From NCBI GenBank assembly GCA_028710415.1, contig JAQTUE010000021.1:1-64000 (forward strand): a stretch of 64,000 nt of DNA, in the 5' to 3' direction. Made by a program: the position numbers and the translations under genes. Shown one piece after another: positions 7,488-15,167 of the stretch (within the stretch, counting starts at the first letter, position 1; each line of letters starts with the position of its first letter). A model generated the notes under the pieces. That model was not told the origin of the DNA, did no database searches, and saw nothing but the letters and a program-made list of their open reading frames with translations. This stretch comes from Paludibacter sp. GTDB lineage: Bacteria > Bacteroidota > Bacteroidia > Bacteroidales > Paludibacteraceae.

Positions 7488-7733
7488 TTATTCCTCCGAA
7501 TCCTGGGCCATGATCATGCCGGCATGGGATCCCTTTTTAAATTCTTCCCAGTCCTTCGTCCCTGGTGTATATGGATTATCTGTTTCACTCAGTTGGCTTT
7601 CGTCCCAGGATGATTGCATGTACTGGCATAGACCTTTATCGTATGGCGTCAAGGTCTCATACTCTTCCATGGTCAGCAGAAATTCCACACAGGGATACAT
7701 AATGAACCTGTTTATTTTTTCAATTGCAGTCAT
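7488..7733 (-). CDS. Hypothetical protein
   Basis: 81 aa, acidic C terminus. Its ATG (7733) overlaps the stop of the gene upstream by four bases (ATGA), indicating translational coupling. The pattern 'YDKGLCQYMQSSWD' is not assigned. Confidence 0.55.
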   Translation of the reverse strand: MTAIEKINRFIMYPCVEFLLTMEEYETLTPYDKGLCQYMQSSWDESQLSETDNPYTPGTKDWEEFKKGSHAGMIMAQDSEE

Positions 7734-7888
7734 TTTGGTGTTTTTAGTGATATGATTTTTTCTTTAAGTTTGTTCATGCGATTCTTAAAATGGATCAAAT
7801 TGCCATAATACCAACCTTCCCGTTCGCATACCTCAATAAGGGATAGCAGGTGATTGATTTCTGCCTGAGATAATTTAATGACTCTCAT
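7730..7888 (-). CDS. Small coiled-coil-like protein
   Basis: 52 aa, all helical. The layout (KLSQAEINHLLSLIE, a WYYGN turn, then a Lys-rich second helix) is a helical hairpin common among small phage proteins. Overlaps the genes on both sides (7733 and 7875). Confidence 0.6.
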   Translation of the reverse strand: MRVIKLSQAEINHLLSLIEVCEREGWYYGNLIHFKNRMNKLKEKIISLKTPK

Positions 7889-8114
7889 ATTCTGGCTTTA
7901 GCTTATAAAATCTAATGATATGCCAATCAGTTCTGAACCTTATTGGTAAATGATTGTCTTTTGCCCATTCGACTTTTGATTCCAATACTCCTTCTTCTCT
8001 AAGCCTATCACATACCCATCTATTCCGTCTTACCGGTGTCGGCACTTCATAATGCTCAAACCATCGCCCTTTGGGCATATATTGAATGCAGTCCCGAAGA
8101 TGTTTCGTTATCAT
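7875..8114 (-). CDS. Hypothetical protein, possible winged-helix fold
   Basis: 79 aa. The start is the ATG at 8114, which overlaps the exonuclease stop as ATGA; the longer frame would run 60 bases into that gene. A 'RRNRWVCDRLREEGVLES' stretch looks like the second and third helices of a winged helix. Basic and possibly DNA-binding (inference). Confidence 0.6.
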   Translation of the reverse strand: MITKHLRDCIQYMPKGRWFEHYEVPTPVRRNRWVCDRLREEGVLESKVEWAKDNHLPIRFRTDWHIIRFYKLKPEYESH

Positions 8115-8707
8115 ATTACCAATGGCATTTTTATCATTTTTTTGTAACAATCCCGTATTATCCGGGCATCCCATAGCGCGTTATGTTTATATACCAGCAT
8201 TTTTTCATAGACTTCACTAAATGCGAACTTTTCCCGGTTAATATCCGGATCGATGCCCTTCATTTCAAAAGCGGTTGCAAGGTCAAACGGAATGTAATAT
8301 ATCAAATCTGATGGAAATGCCAAGGTATCAGGATCGCTTATCAGGTCTAGGAACAGGTACCAGTCATAAGTCAGTACATCGGACCATATCTTAACCTTTT
8401 CATGATCACGTTTTACCAGTTCGGATATCCACTGAATTATTGCCGGGCGAACATCATCTTTTGTTCCCCTTAGTTTTACATCCCATAGATCAGGATGATA
8501 ATCCCGTGATTTATCAAAAGATTCTTTCAGAGTTAGTTTGTCAATGACATTTTTCTGCAGATAGTCGTTAATATGATCACGATTATAATCTGTGAGTTCC
8601 GCGTAAAATGTATTTTCATAAGGGTGATCAGTAACCAGGGCAATACTTACCAATGTCGTGTCGGGACGTAACCCGGTAAATTCCGTATCCATGAAGATAT
8701 TTCTCAT
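8111..8707 (-). CDS. DEDDh 3'-5' exonuclease (Rv2179c / DUF5051-like)
   Basis: 198 aa. Exo I 'FMDTEFTG' (Asp and Glu) lies at residues 5-12, a middle 'WSDVLTYDW' supplies the second Asp near 120, and the Exo III motif 'HNALWDAR' (His and Asp) lies near 178-185. All four acidic metal ligands and the general-base His are present. The order and the 'FYAEL' segment match the Rv2179c-type exoribonuclease family rather than DnaQ. It may turn over host or viral RNA, or 3' single strands. It overlaps neighbours by ATGA at both ends. Confidence 0.85.
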   Translation of the reverse strand: MRNIFMDTEFTGLRPDTTLVSIALVTDHPYENTFYAELTDYNRDHINDYLQKNVIDKLTLKESFDKSRDYHPDLWDVKLRGTKDDVRPAIIQWISELVKRDHEKVKIWSDVLTYDWYLFLDLISDPDTLAFPSDLIYYIPFDLATAFEMKGIDPDINREKFAFSEVYEKMLVYKHNALWDARIIRDCYKKMIKMPLVI

Positions 8708-8922
8708 GATATCTGACGTTTATTCTGGTTATTTACTGACTGTGCTTTCTCAATAATTGCAATCTCTCTCAAAAAGTCGGAAGCATCAATTTTGAAGATA
8801 TCCTTTCCTTCAATCCGGATCGTTATTTCATCTTCTGATGAATCATAATGGAAGTTTATACTTTTGGATTTCTCTCCGTAAAAATTTTCTTTAGTATCTA
8901 AAAAAACATCAGCTGTTATCAT
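8704..8922 (-). CDS. Hypothetical protein
   Basis: 72 aa, beta-rich first half (INFHYDSSEDEITIRIEG) and a helical second half. Stop and next start overlap by four bases, so it is coupled to the exonuclease. Confidence 0.55.
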   Translation of the reverse strand: MITADVFLDTKENFYGEKSKSINFHYDSSEDEITIRIEGKDIFKIDASDFLREIAIIEKAQSVNNQNKRQIS

Positions 8923-8938
8923 AATATAATATTTTGGA

Positions 8939-9538
8939 TTAGTTTATTACTTTATTCAGAGGGGCCGGTAGATCGCGAAGCCATTCATCTATCTCTTTTG
9001 CCAGAAGAGGGGCAGATAGACCGGTATGAAGATATGTTACGGCCTTTTTGAGAAATCCGACGGCCTTAACTGGCAATAAACGTAGCTCTTGTTTTGGTCT
9101 TTCGTCTTCATTTTCCAGAAATTCACTTATCCTATTCATTAAATCCTGTTTATCATGCCAGCTGGACATATGCTGTTGATTTTCATCAAATTTCCAATAA
9201 GAATCTATCAAACCGGTTATCGTTTCAACCAATAACTCATATTTCTGCTTGGCGATCGCATTTTGCTGAACTAGTCTTGAATGATCAATCCGCAGTTTTT
9301 GTAATTCGTCAGACAGATACTTCGTATTCTCATCAAGAAAATCCTGAAGATTGGAAGACATTTCCAAAGAATACCAAACTTTAGCGTTAGTGACTGTATC
9401 GATGCCATCAAACCACCACTTCCCAGGCTTTACCTCTTTAAAATCAGTTATTTTTGCCAGTTTTATTTTCGAGTGGGAATTTGTGTAAGGAACGGTATCA
9501 CCAATCTCGAATTTATGATCATGGGTATCTGTTTTCAT
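8939..9538 (-). CDS. Hypothetical protein with SH3-like start and coiled coil
   Basis: 199 aa. Residues 8-60 look like a small beta barrel (IGDTVPY, then KLAKITDF.EVKPGKWWFDG), followed by a predicted coiled coil at 70-115 (LSDELQKLRIDHSRLVQQNAIAKQ split across heptads) and a helical tail. No enzyme motif seen. Confidence 0.6.
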   Translation of the reverse strand: MKTDTHDHKFEIGDTVPYTNSHSKIKLAKITDFKEVKPGKWWFDGIDTVTNAKVWYSLEMSSNLQDFLDENTKYLSDELQKLRIDHSRLVQQNAIAKQKYELLVETITGLIDSYWKFDENQQHMSSWHDKQDLMNRISEFLENEDERPKQELRLLPVKAVGFLKKAVTYLHTGLSAPLLAKEIDEWLRDLPAPLNKVIN

Positions 9539-9550
9539 GGTAATTCATTG

Positions 9551-9871
9551 TTAATAAATATCCTCGCTATATAAAACAGCTGTAGGGCTATCAATCTGGC
9601 CGGCATCCAAAGCGATCGTTGCGGCCTCCTGCCGGTTCACAAACCGGTTATCACTGGTCAGAAAACCTCGCACGTATTCGCCTACTGCCGGTGTGGTACT
9701 TCTTTTACCGGTTATAGAGATCATGGAATACATGCAATGTGGGTGCCGGTGGCCACAAAATACGATTCCGCGATCGCAATTTACCGGAAGTACATTTGCA
9801 TCAAACACTTTTGCAAGTTTCAGATCTTTGTACCATATCGCAGCGCACAAGATATAGGGCGTTTTTATCAT
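9551..9871 (-). CDS. Conserved phage protein (GHRH / SEDIY family)
   Basis: 106 aa. The order 'ILCAAI', 'FCGHRHPHC', 'RGFLTSDNRFVNRQEAATIAL' and a C-terminal 'LYSEDIY' is a well-conserved phage protein family without assigned function. The His-rich GHRH loop suggests metal binding (inference). Its stop overlaps nothing; its start overlaps the upstream stop at 9868. Confidence 0.75.
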   Translation of the reverse strand: MIKTPYILCAAIWYKDLKLAKVFDANVLPVNCDRGIVFCGHRHPHCMYSMISITGKRSTTPAVGEYVRGFLTSDNRFVNRQEAATIALDAGQIDSPTAVLYSEDIY

Positions 9872-10347
9872 TTTATTTGAAGTTCGTTACCGTACTGGAT
9901 CATGGCATTCAAACAAGAATCTTTTTTAAAAACGATCTCCGTCAGGCCTGGAAATTCAGTGTCATCCCGGAAGCTTTCAAGGATCTGTTCTGCTAATATC
10001 GGATTCTCTGGTATCTTCGCCCGTAGTTGCTTTACGTAAATGAATCCCATTTCAATAAGTTCCTTGTAAACCGGGAATGGATTGAAATGTAACGGGATAC
10101 CTTCGAACCAAAACTCAATTTTCCAATCATGATAAATATTGAAACGATATTCCTGATCTTTTGCGTCGAAAATAATCACTTGACATTTATCATCATGCAG
10201 TTCGCATGATATCATTGGGTCCTGTTCTATTTCTGGGGCATAAATCTGAGTGAAAACAATATCAAATAATGATACTGCCGGAACAATCCCTTCGGGATCC
10301 AGTTGGGCCAGATCATCAAATTTTCGTATTTCTACCATTTTATCCAT
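9868..10347 (-). CDS. Hypothetical protein
   Basis: 159 aa, alpha/beta, no membrane segment and no recognised motif. Coupled to the next gene by a four-base ATGA overlap at 9868-9871. Confidence 0.55.
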   Translation of the reverse strand: MDKMVEIRKFDDLAQLDPEGIVPAVSLFDIVFTQIYAPEIEQDPMISCELHDDKCQVIIFDAKDQEYRFNIYHDWKIEFWFEGIPLHFNPFPVYKELIEMGFIYVKQLRAKIPENPILAEQILESFRDDTEFPGLTEIVFKKDSCLNAMIQYGNELQIK

Positions 10348-10358
10348 GTTGAATTCAA

Positions 10359-10580
10359 TTATTTAATCTCTTTTTTGATGAAGTCTATAATATCGCTGAG
10401 GCATTTATTGTTAAATACGCAGCCTTCCCGGGCACTAAATACATATTGTTTCCACGGCGTATAATATGAGATCATGCCAAGCTGGGTGCCGGTCTTATTA
10501 TTAAAGATCCTATATACAGGATGATTTTCAAACAATTCATCATCTATCTGCCTCATTGTTATGTACTGATACTTTACCAT
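10359..10580 (-). CDS. Small hypothetical protein
   Basis: 73 aa. The pattern 'YRIFNNKTGTQLGMISYYTPWKQYVFSA' followed by 'CLSDIIDFIKKEIK' resembles a short beta-hairpin/helix family found in phages and Bacteroidota elements. Function unknown. Confidence 0.6.
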   Translation of the reverse strand: MVKYQYITMRQIDDELFENHPVYRIFNNKTGTQLGMISYYTPWKQYVFSAREGCVFNNKCLSDIIDFIKKEIK

Positions 10581-10586
10581 AAATTG

Positions 10587-11069
10587 TTATTTTATGACAT
10601 TCGACAATAAATAGCCCAGGGTTAATGATACGAGCGCCGCAATGGCACCGAAAAATAGTGTCTGCAGGGCTTGTTTGATAAAATTGTGATGGTGAACAAC
10701 CCCTTTCAGGGCACCAATGATCAGAAACAGTGACCCGGTAATTATTGAAGATATCAGTAGATCATATTTGGCATTAAAAATATAAACCAGGACCGGGGCC
10801 ACACCAAATAATACAAAAGAACTAAAAACAGAAAGCGCTATGTCAAAGCATGATTTATCATTGTTCCACTTATCGCACTTCGCTGAGAAATAAACACCCA
10901 CGGCCATGGAAAACCCATCTGCAAATACATTGGCCAGAGCCAGGATGATTATTATTTTATGTGAGAAACCGGCACCTTCAGAGCCGGCAATAACGGCAAA
11001 GGTAGTAACCAGGCCGTCGATCCCGCCCAGGGTTATTTCACCCAGGTATTTTTTGATTGTACGCTTCAT
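10587..11069 (-). CDS. VIT/CCC1-type metal ion transporter, short form
   Basis: 160 aa with five hydrophobic segments. The N terminus carries the VIT signature GEITLGGIDGLVTTFAVIAG and, in the second helix, 'ALANVFADGFSMAVG', both lining the metal pathway in the family. Typical members are about 230 aa and have a cytoplasmic metal-binding domain after helix 2; here that domain is reduced to about 15 residues (SAKCDKWNNDKSCF). The family moves Fe2+/Mn2+ out of the cytoplasm. The start is set at the ATG at 11069, overlapping the upstream stop (ATGA). In a virus it could alter host metal levels, a hypothesis only. Confidence 0.85.
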   Translation of the reverse strand: MKRTIKKYLGEITLGGIDGLVTTFAVIAGSEGAGFSHKIIIILALANVFADGFSMAVGVYFSAKCDKWNNDKSCFDIALSVFSSFVLFGVAPVLVYIFNAKYDLLISSIITGSLFLIIGALKGVVHHHNFIKQALQTLFFGAIAALVSLTLGYLLSNVIK

Positions 11070-11623
11070 TTTGTGATAGTTGGATCGGCCCATTTCGGGA
11101 ATTCATCAATGTATGCAACGTAATGGTTTTCTGTTTCGATCACAGATCCATGAAATCTTTCATGCAGGCCAGGATAGACCATTAGGATTTCTTTATGGTT
11201 TCCTCTTACTCTTAATAGACTATTATATCTTTGCGCGCCAGCAATAAAATCAGTTCTAGCCCATTCCTTTGCTTTTTTTATCCCCCGTTCATTAAGACTA
11301 TCAGAAGAAATACTATCGGCATATTCTGTAGCTTCGTGTTCAATTTCCAATGCAATATCATTCAATCGCTTGTCTTTAACTGCCTCGTTTTTATTTTGTA
11401 AGATCTCAATGGCTTTATCCAGGATCTTGGCCCGCTCTTCCTGGTGCTGGTTCATCAGCATTAACACTGGGTTAATTTTTTCCAGATCCGGAAATCCGGT
11501 TTCAGACCATTTGCAATTGCAATTTTCCCGGTAGGCCTTTAATATTCTTAAAGGATAATCTGCATCCGGGGTACCATCAACATGCTCGATGACTTGTTGG
11601 GTAAATTTGGGTAGTTTGTCCAT
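11066..11623 (-). CDS. Hypothetical phage protein
   Basis: 185 aa. The middle contains a helical 'EIEHEATEYADSI...KKAKEWARTDFIAGAQRYNSLL' region that recurs in several unrelated Bacteroidota phage proteins. The N terminus has a C-N-C pair. Function not recognised. Confidence 0.6.
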   Translation of the reverse strand: MDKLPKFTQQVIEHVDGTPDADYPLRILKAYRENCNCKWSETGFPDLEKINPVLMLMNQHQEERAKILDKAIEILQNKNEAVKDKRLNDIALEIEHEATEYADSISSDSLNERGIKKAKEWARTDFIAGAQRYNSLLRVRGNHKEILMVYPGLHERFHGSVIETENHYVAYIDEFPKWADPTITK

Positions 11624-11652
11624 TTTTTAAAATATCAGGTAAATTATAGTAT

Positions 11653-11826
11653 TCATTGATGACTCTTATTATATTCATCAAGCGCTTTCTGAACGCCTGC
11701 AGCTATTTCATATTTTTCCTCTTTGATACATTTATCCATAAATGCCTTTATTCTTTCCTGAGGATGTCCTTTCTTCAGATCACCAAAAGTAAGGATCATG
11801 GCCTTTTCGATAAGTTTTTCATTCAT
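11653..11826 (-). CDS. Small hypothetical protein
   Basis: 57 aa from the ATG at 11826, overlapping the 3' end of the upstream gene. Two helices, ending 'EKYEIAAGVQKALDEYN', a pattern also seen in UvrB/UvrC-type motifs (EYE.AA..RD) but too short for a firm call. Confidence 0.55.
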   Translation of the reverse strand: MNEKLIEKAMILTFGDLKKGHPQERIKAFMDKCIKEEKYEIAAGVQKALDEYNKSHQ

Positions 11827-12175
11827 TGAAATCGGGATTAGCCTCTTCATCGTATTTGGCATGCAAGTGATCCTGATAAGCATCATCCGTTTCCTGGCAG
11901 AACCATTCTTTTATATCATCAGCAATTCCTTCTAATGTCTGGAATTCAGGAATTACAAGGGCGTATCTATGATTTTCATCGATTGTATATTGATAAAATA
12001 TGCCTATTTGCATAGCATCTGGCATCCAATAATAATCATTGGAACATAAGTAGGACCAACCTATTTTCTCCTTATATTTTTCGAGCCATTGATCAAATAG
12101 TTCGAATTCACCAGGCCAGCGCTTCTTTATTTCATCCCAAAATGCTTGACCCATTAATCGCTGCTTGACTTCCAT
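11819..12175 (-). CDS. Hypothetical protein
   Basis: 118 aa, Trp/Tyr-rich, acidic C terminus. No motif recognised. Confidence 0.55.
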   Translation of the reverse strand: MEVKQRLMGQAFWDEIKKRWPGEFELFDQWLEKYKEKIGWSYLCSNDYYWMPDAMQIGIFYQYTIDENHRYALVIPEFQTLEGIADDIKEWFCQETDDAYQDHLHAKYDEEANPDFNE

Positions 12176-12193
12176 ACGGTTAATTTAATCAGT

Positions 12194-12448
12194 TTAAATC
12201 CAATCACCAACATTTATAATATTTTCAATAATCCTGAACTTTATACCTGGGTTTTTTTGTATTTCTTTAAGCCTTTTAAGCTCAGTGTCTGCCTTTTCTC
12301 TGGTTTCAAAATGAAAAACATTTTCATCATCCCGGACGGTTTCAATATCCGATAAATTATCAAACCATTCTTCATCGAAATGATCCATACCCATTACATT
12401 TGGGGCATCAAGCAGGACTTCAATTGTATAATCCAGAATTGTTCTCAT
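12194..12448 (-). CDS. Hypothetical acidic protein
   Basis: 84 aa, acidic. The central 'ETREKADTELKRLKEIQKN' is a helix of the kind seen in small phage proteins that also carry a 'KIIEN' strand. Function unknown. Confidence 0.55.
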   Translation of the reverse strand: MRTILDYTIEVLLDAPNVMGMDHFDEEWFDNLSDIETVRDDENVFHFETREKADTELKRLKEIQKNPGIKFRIIENIINVGDWI

Positions 12449-12454
12449 GGGTGA

Positions 12455-12727
12455 TTAAAATATAATGCTTTTCCACAAAATATCCCGGATTTCCCATTTA
12501 CTCAGGAAAAGTATGTCATCTTTATCATTGTTGCCGTTATACCATTTATCATTTATCCTTAACCTGAATTTTTTTCGACTAAAAAAGTCACCTTGTTTCC
12601 AGAGTGTAGAATCAAATAACTCAATTTTATGGGATTTCTGCGGTAATTCGTCTTGCCGGACATTCTTTAACTTCATGCCTTGAAAACGAATCAGGAAAAC
12701 AATAGAAGGTTTACGATTTTCAGACAT
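12455..12727 (-). CDS. Hypothetical basic protein
   Basis: 90 aa from the ATG at 12727, overlapping the upstream stop by 8 bases. Basic, with a beta-rich centre. Not recognised. Confidence 0.5.
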   Translation of the reverse strand: MSENRKPSIVFLIRFQGMKLKNVRQDELPQKSHKIELFDSTLWKQGDFFSRKKFRLRINDKWYNGNNDKDDILFLSKWEIRDILWKSIIF

Positions 12728-13148
12728 TGGTATAGGCTTTACTAGATTGTTCACCAGCAGTACCTAGGTCGATGGTCAGATCTTGCTTGGTTAATTCTTT
12801 CCATGCGTTCTGCAGGTCATGAACATAACGAATTCTCCGACTTTTCCGTTCAGATATTACTATTTCAATAAATTTAAGTTTCGTGGGGTATCTTCTGTCG
12901 TTATTCGGGGATATTGGATTGGTAATAAACATGATACCATTACGTTTTTTTGTAAACCAATAAGTTTTTCTATAATTTATTCTTTTAAAGCCAAAATATT
13001 TTAGAATATCTTCTGTAATACAGACCGAATAATACCCCCGTTCAGATACACCATTTATCGTATTGGCCGATAATGATTCAACCAGGCGACGGCTGAAAAC
13101 CTCATTCTCAACCAGGTTACCTAATTTTAAATCAGTTGCTTTGACCAT
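12720..13148 (-). CDS. Hypothetical phage protein
   Basis: 142 aa. The N terminus 'MVKATDLKLGNLV' and later 'ILKYFGFKR' and 'IRYVHDLQNAWKEL' form a recurrent pattern of small proteins in Bacteroidota phages. No enzymatic motif seen. Confidence 0.65.
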   Translation of the reverse strand: MVKATDLKLGNLVENEVFSRRLVESLSANTINGVSERGYYSVCITEDILKYFGFKRINYRKTYWFTKKRNGIMFITNPISPNNDRRYPTKLKFIEIVISERKSRRIRYVHDLQNAWKELTKQDLTIDLGTAGEQSSKAYTNV

Positions 13149-13171
13149 ATCCCATCTGTTAATGAGTGGTT

Positions 13172-13600
13172 TTATAAAATCGTCTCACCTGCCTTAACAG
13201 CTTCGGCCACTGGATCCGGTTTATAAAAAGTGAAAGATGCGGACCAGTACATAAATCCTATGTTAATTTCAAACAGAAAAATGCCGGATTTTTTACCTTT
13301 TGGATAGTAACCAGCCGAAAAATCACCTGCTATTCTATATTTGCGCCATTGTAACATGATACCCGCTGCCAGGGGTAAAAACTTCCAGTCCATTTTACGT
13401 TTATTCGTGAAAGACAGGTAAATATACATTTTAACCTTTGGGTACATGATCCCTAAGTAGAGAATAAACAGTGACATTATAAACGCTATAATGGTAAACA
13501 CAATGCCTACTGGTTTCTCAATTATATGCCCTATAATCACAAGACAGAATAATATAGCGACAGATATTAAATACCCGCGTAAAGAATGTAATGTTTTCAT
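13172..13600 (-). CDS. Small membrane protein
   Basis: 142 aa with two N-terminal hydrophobic helices (about 9-26 and 30-50) and a soluble, aromatic-rich remainder. It is the first gene of the leftward early operon, after the tmRNA. Function unknown. Confidence 0.6.
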   Translation of the reverse strand: MKTLHSLRGYLISVAILFCLVIIGHIIEKPVGIVFTIIAFIMSLFILYLGIMYPKVKMYIYLSFTNKRKMDWKFLPLAAGIMLQWRKYRIAGDFSAGYYPKGKKSGIFLFEINIGFMYWSASFTFYKPDPVAEAVKAGETIL

Positions 13601-13650
13601 GAGAATTTGATTATGAGTAATTAGATAATTCGTGATCTATTTTATAATAG

Positions 13651-13682
13651 CAAATGACTGGCTAAAATCAGGCCAGTCATTT
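13651..13682 (-). terminator. Hairpin just after the tmRNA
   Basis: An 11-bp perfect stem (AAATGACTGGC with its complement) and a 9-base loop lie a few bases beyond the 3' end of the tmRNA. No long T tract follows, so it may be a processing or terminator hairpin. Confidence 0.6.
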
Positions 13683-13687
13683 ACCAA

Positions 13688-14007
13688 TCGTGGAGGTGCT
13701 GGATATCGCTTCCAGGTCCGACAGGTCATTGCATAATCAAATCGACAAGCTTAAGGGGCCGTCTTAGCGACAGCAATCCACCATTCGCATTTTGTGAAAA
13801 CACGACAAAACTTTTGGTTGACTTTCTGTTCCCAGGCATTGTCAACCGGCCCGGTCGCACGTTAAGCTGCTATTGAAAGCTGCCTTTCGGCGACAGGCAT
13901 AGGAATTACCTTGCCATTTATTGAAGTTTCCAACATCTTTAACGTTGAATGTTGGCTCAACGGCTTGCATGATTATCCGCTGTCCTGCGTCAAATCAATA
14001 CACCCCC
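13688..14007 (-). ncRNA. ssrA: Virus-encoded tmRNA (transfer-messenger RNA)
   Basis: About 320 nt read leftwards. The 5' end GGGGGTG pairs over 7 bp with CACCTCC at the 3' end, as a tRNA-like acceptor stem. Shortly after it comes GATTTGACG, matching the conserved tmRNA D-arm (GGATTYGAC). Near the 3' end, GGAC is followed by a 5-bp T stem CTGGA/TCCAG. An internal frame at 13862-13891 starts GTC-GCC and encodes Ala-Glu-Arg-Gln-Leu-Ser-Ile-Ala-Ala-stop, the expected form of a degradation tag, preceded by 'TGTC' as in bacterial tmRNAs. Distal segments (GACAG/CTGTC, ATAATC/GATTAT) can pair as helix 2. It rescues stalled ribosomes with host SmpB. Odd: T-loop AGCGATA and 3' ACGA instead of ACCA. Confidence 0.82.
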
Positions 14008-14032
14008 GTTTTATCAAAGAACAAATAGAAAA

Positions 14033-14063
14033 CAAATGTATACAACATTTTAATAAAAACCAA
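14033..14063 (-). promoter_or_regulatory. Bacteroidota-type promoter for the tmRNA
   Basis: Read leftwards, TTG (14061-14063), 20 bases, then TACATTTG (14033-14040), matching the TTTG...TAnnTTTG consensus. Transcription would start about 20 bases before the tmRNA 5' end. Confidence 0.65.
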
Positions 14064-14113
14064 TTAATCATATATCATAAATATATTTATATCCCATTAA
14101 TAATAGATATATT

Positions 14114-14143
14114 TTTGTTGAATCGGAATTTTTTATATATTTG
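14114..14143 (+). promoter_or_regulatory. Bacteroidota-type promoter for the rightward operon
   Basis: TTTG (14114-14117), 18 bases, TATATTTG (14136-14143): a near-perfect consensus. It drives the plus-strand replication genes and leaves a very short leader before the ATG at 14153. It is divergent from the tmRNA promoter across an AT-rich segment. Confidence 0.75.
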
Positions 14144-14152
14144 TCTCAAATA

Positions 14153-14365
14153 ATGACATATATGGGGATTAAAAGGCATTTTCCAGACTCAGCATATTAT
14201 TTAAAGCAAGTAAGAAGGGACATTAAAAGAGACAGACAAAATCATACCGGCCTAACCAGGTTTATTCGTACAGTATTGTATCATATTAACTATTTATGGC
14301 TACCTGCCTTTGTTGCAATGGATTTATTTTTCAAATGGATACTGCATGTTGAGCCTAAACGGTAA
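14153..14365 (+). CDS. Hypothetical protein, basic, with a C-terminal hydrophobic stretch
   Basis: 70 aa from the ATG at 14153 (a second ATG at 14162 is possible). Basic start (KRHFPDSAYYLKQVRRDIKRDR), then a hydrophobic, aromatic C-terminal segment that could cross a membrane. First gene of the rightward operon. Confidence 0.55.
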   Translation: MTYMGIKRHFPDSAYYLKQVRRDIKRDRQNHTGLTRFIRTVLYHINYLWLPAFVAMDLFFKWILHVEPKR

Positions 14366-14500
14366 TTTATTCATCAAAGTTCGAACATTGTTAATCAAAT
14401 AAATATATTATAATAAGCCATTAATAATATATTTACAATATAAAACATAACCTTTTTTAAACAATATCCGTATAAGAAGGCAACCAAAACAACTTGCAAA

Positions 14501-14782
14501 ATGAATGATAAGCTGGATATAGTTGAAAGAATGGCAATAAGCAGCAATCGCGGATATATGGGGTTTTCGCCGGAAGCGCTTAAATATCAATTTGAACAGA
14601 TGTTAAGTTCTACACCTGAAGAACTGGTGTCTTGTTTCAATCGTACTAGTAGAGATTGTCAGATTGAATACCTCGGCTGTAACGAATACAGGGTCACTGT
14701 AAAGCCTGTTAAGAAAAAATATGCCAAGCCCGTCAATCAATCTAACAAACCGTATTTACAAATGCCTTTGAACCATGAATGA
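14501..14782 (+). CDS. Hypothetical protein
   Basis: 93 aa. Contains 'SPEALKYQFEQMLSSTPEELVSCF', a helical hairpin; no family recognised. A 135-base non-coding gap precedes it. Confidence 0.55.
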   Translation: MNDKLDIVERMAISSNRGYMGFSPEALKYQFEQMLSSTPEELVSCFNRTSRDCQIEYLGCNEYRVTVKPVKKKYAKPVNQSNKPYLQMPLNHE

Positions 14783-14966
14783 AGAGGATCGCAGTCAATC
14801 AAAGGAACGTTTGAGACAGTCCCGGGCAAACGGAATCTGCCTATGGCGTGTCGATCATGAGCGTTTTACTCTCGAATGTTGGATGACTGCCCATGGTTTA
14901 TCAATATATCAGATCTGGGCCGATGGAGAGAAGTTTAGGGAATGGATACCATTAATAAATAGATAG
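14775..14966 (+). CDS. Small hypothetical protein
   Basis: 63 aa, overlaps the preceding gene by 8 bases. Trp-rich second half (WRVDHERFTLECWMTAHG). Not recognised. Confidence 0.5.
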   Translation: MNEEDRSQSKERLRQSRANGICLWRVDHERFTLECWMTAHGLSIYQIWADGEKFREWIPLINR

Positions 14967-14968
14967 CG

Positions 14969-15163
14969 ATGGAAGCATCAAGCTACAAAAAACAAGAGAA
15001 TATTTCTTTCCAGGTGACCAAATACACCAACCCTAACTATGGCGTGGTTGCCGGTGATCCCACCGGGGACGATTCGCAAAGTTGTACCCCGGTGGTGCCC
15101 CGGGTTCGCCCGGGGCTTTTCACTATTCTGGGGAATAAGGTTAGTCACATCCTTAAAAAATGA
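14969..15163 (+). CDS. Doubtful small protein with hairpins in its 3' half
   Basis: 64 aa. The first 30 codons look like ordinary coding sequence directly after the previous stop, but the second half passes through two strong GC-rich hairpins (15061-15120). Either a short protein ends upstream in fact, or a terminator lies inside the frame. Low confidence as a gene. Confidence 0.35.
   Translation: MEASSYKKQENISFQVTKYTNPNYGVVAGDPTGDDSQSCTPVVPRVRPGLFTILGNKVSHILKK
15061..15120 (+). terminator. Two consecutive GC-rich hairpins, the second an intrinsic terminator
   Basis: First hairpin: CACCGGGG (15061-15068) pairs with CCCCGGTG (15087-15094). Second: GCCCCGGG, loop TTCG, CCCGGGGC, then TTTT (15097-15120). 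The UUCG-type loop and T run make the second a good attenuator or terminator within the rightward operon. Confidence 0.7.
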
Positions 15164-15167
15164 TAAT

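Noticed and set aside
13911..14153. An 80-codon plus-strand frame
   Set aside because: It crosses the tmRNA, its promoter and the next promoter, and its composition is unlike the genes around it.
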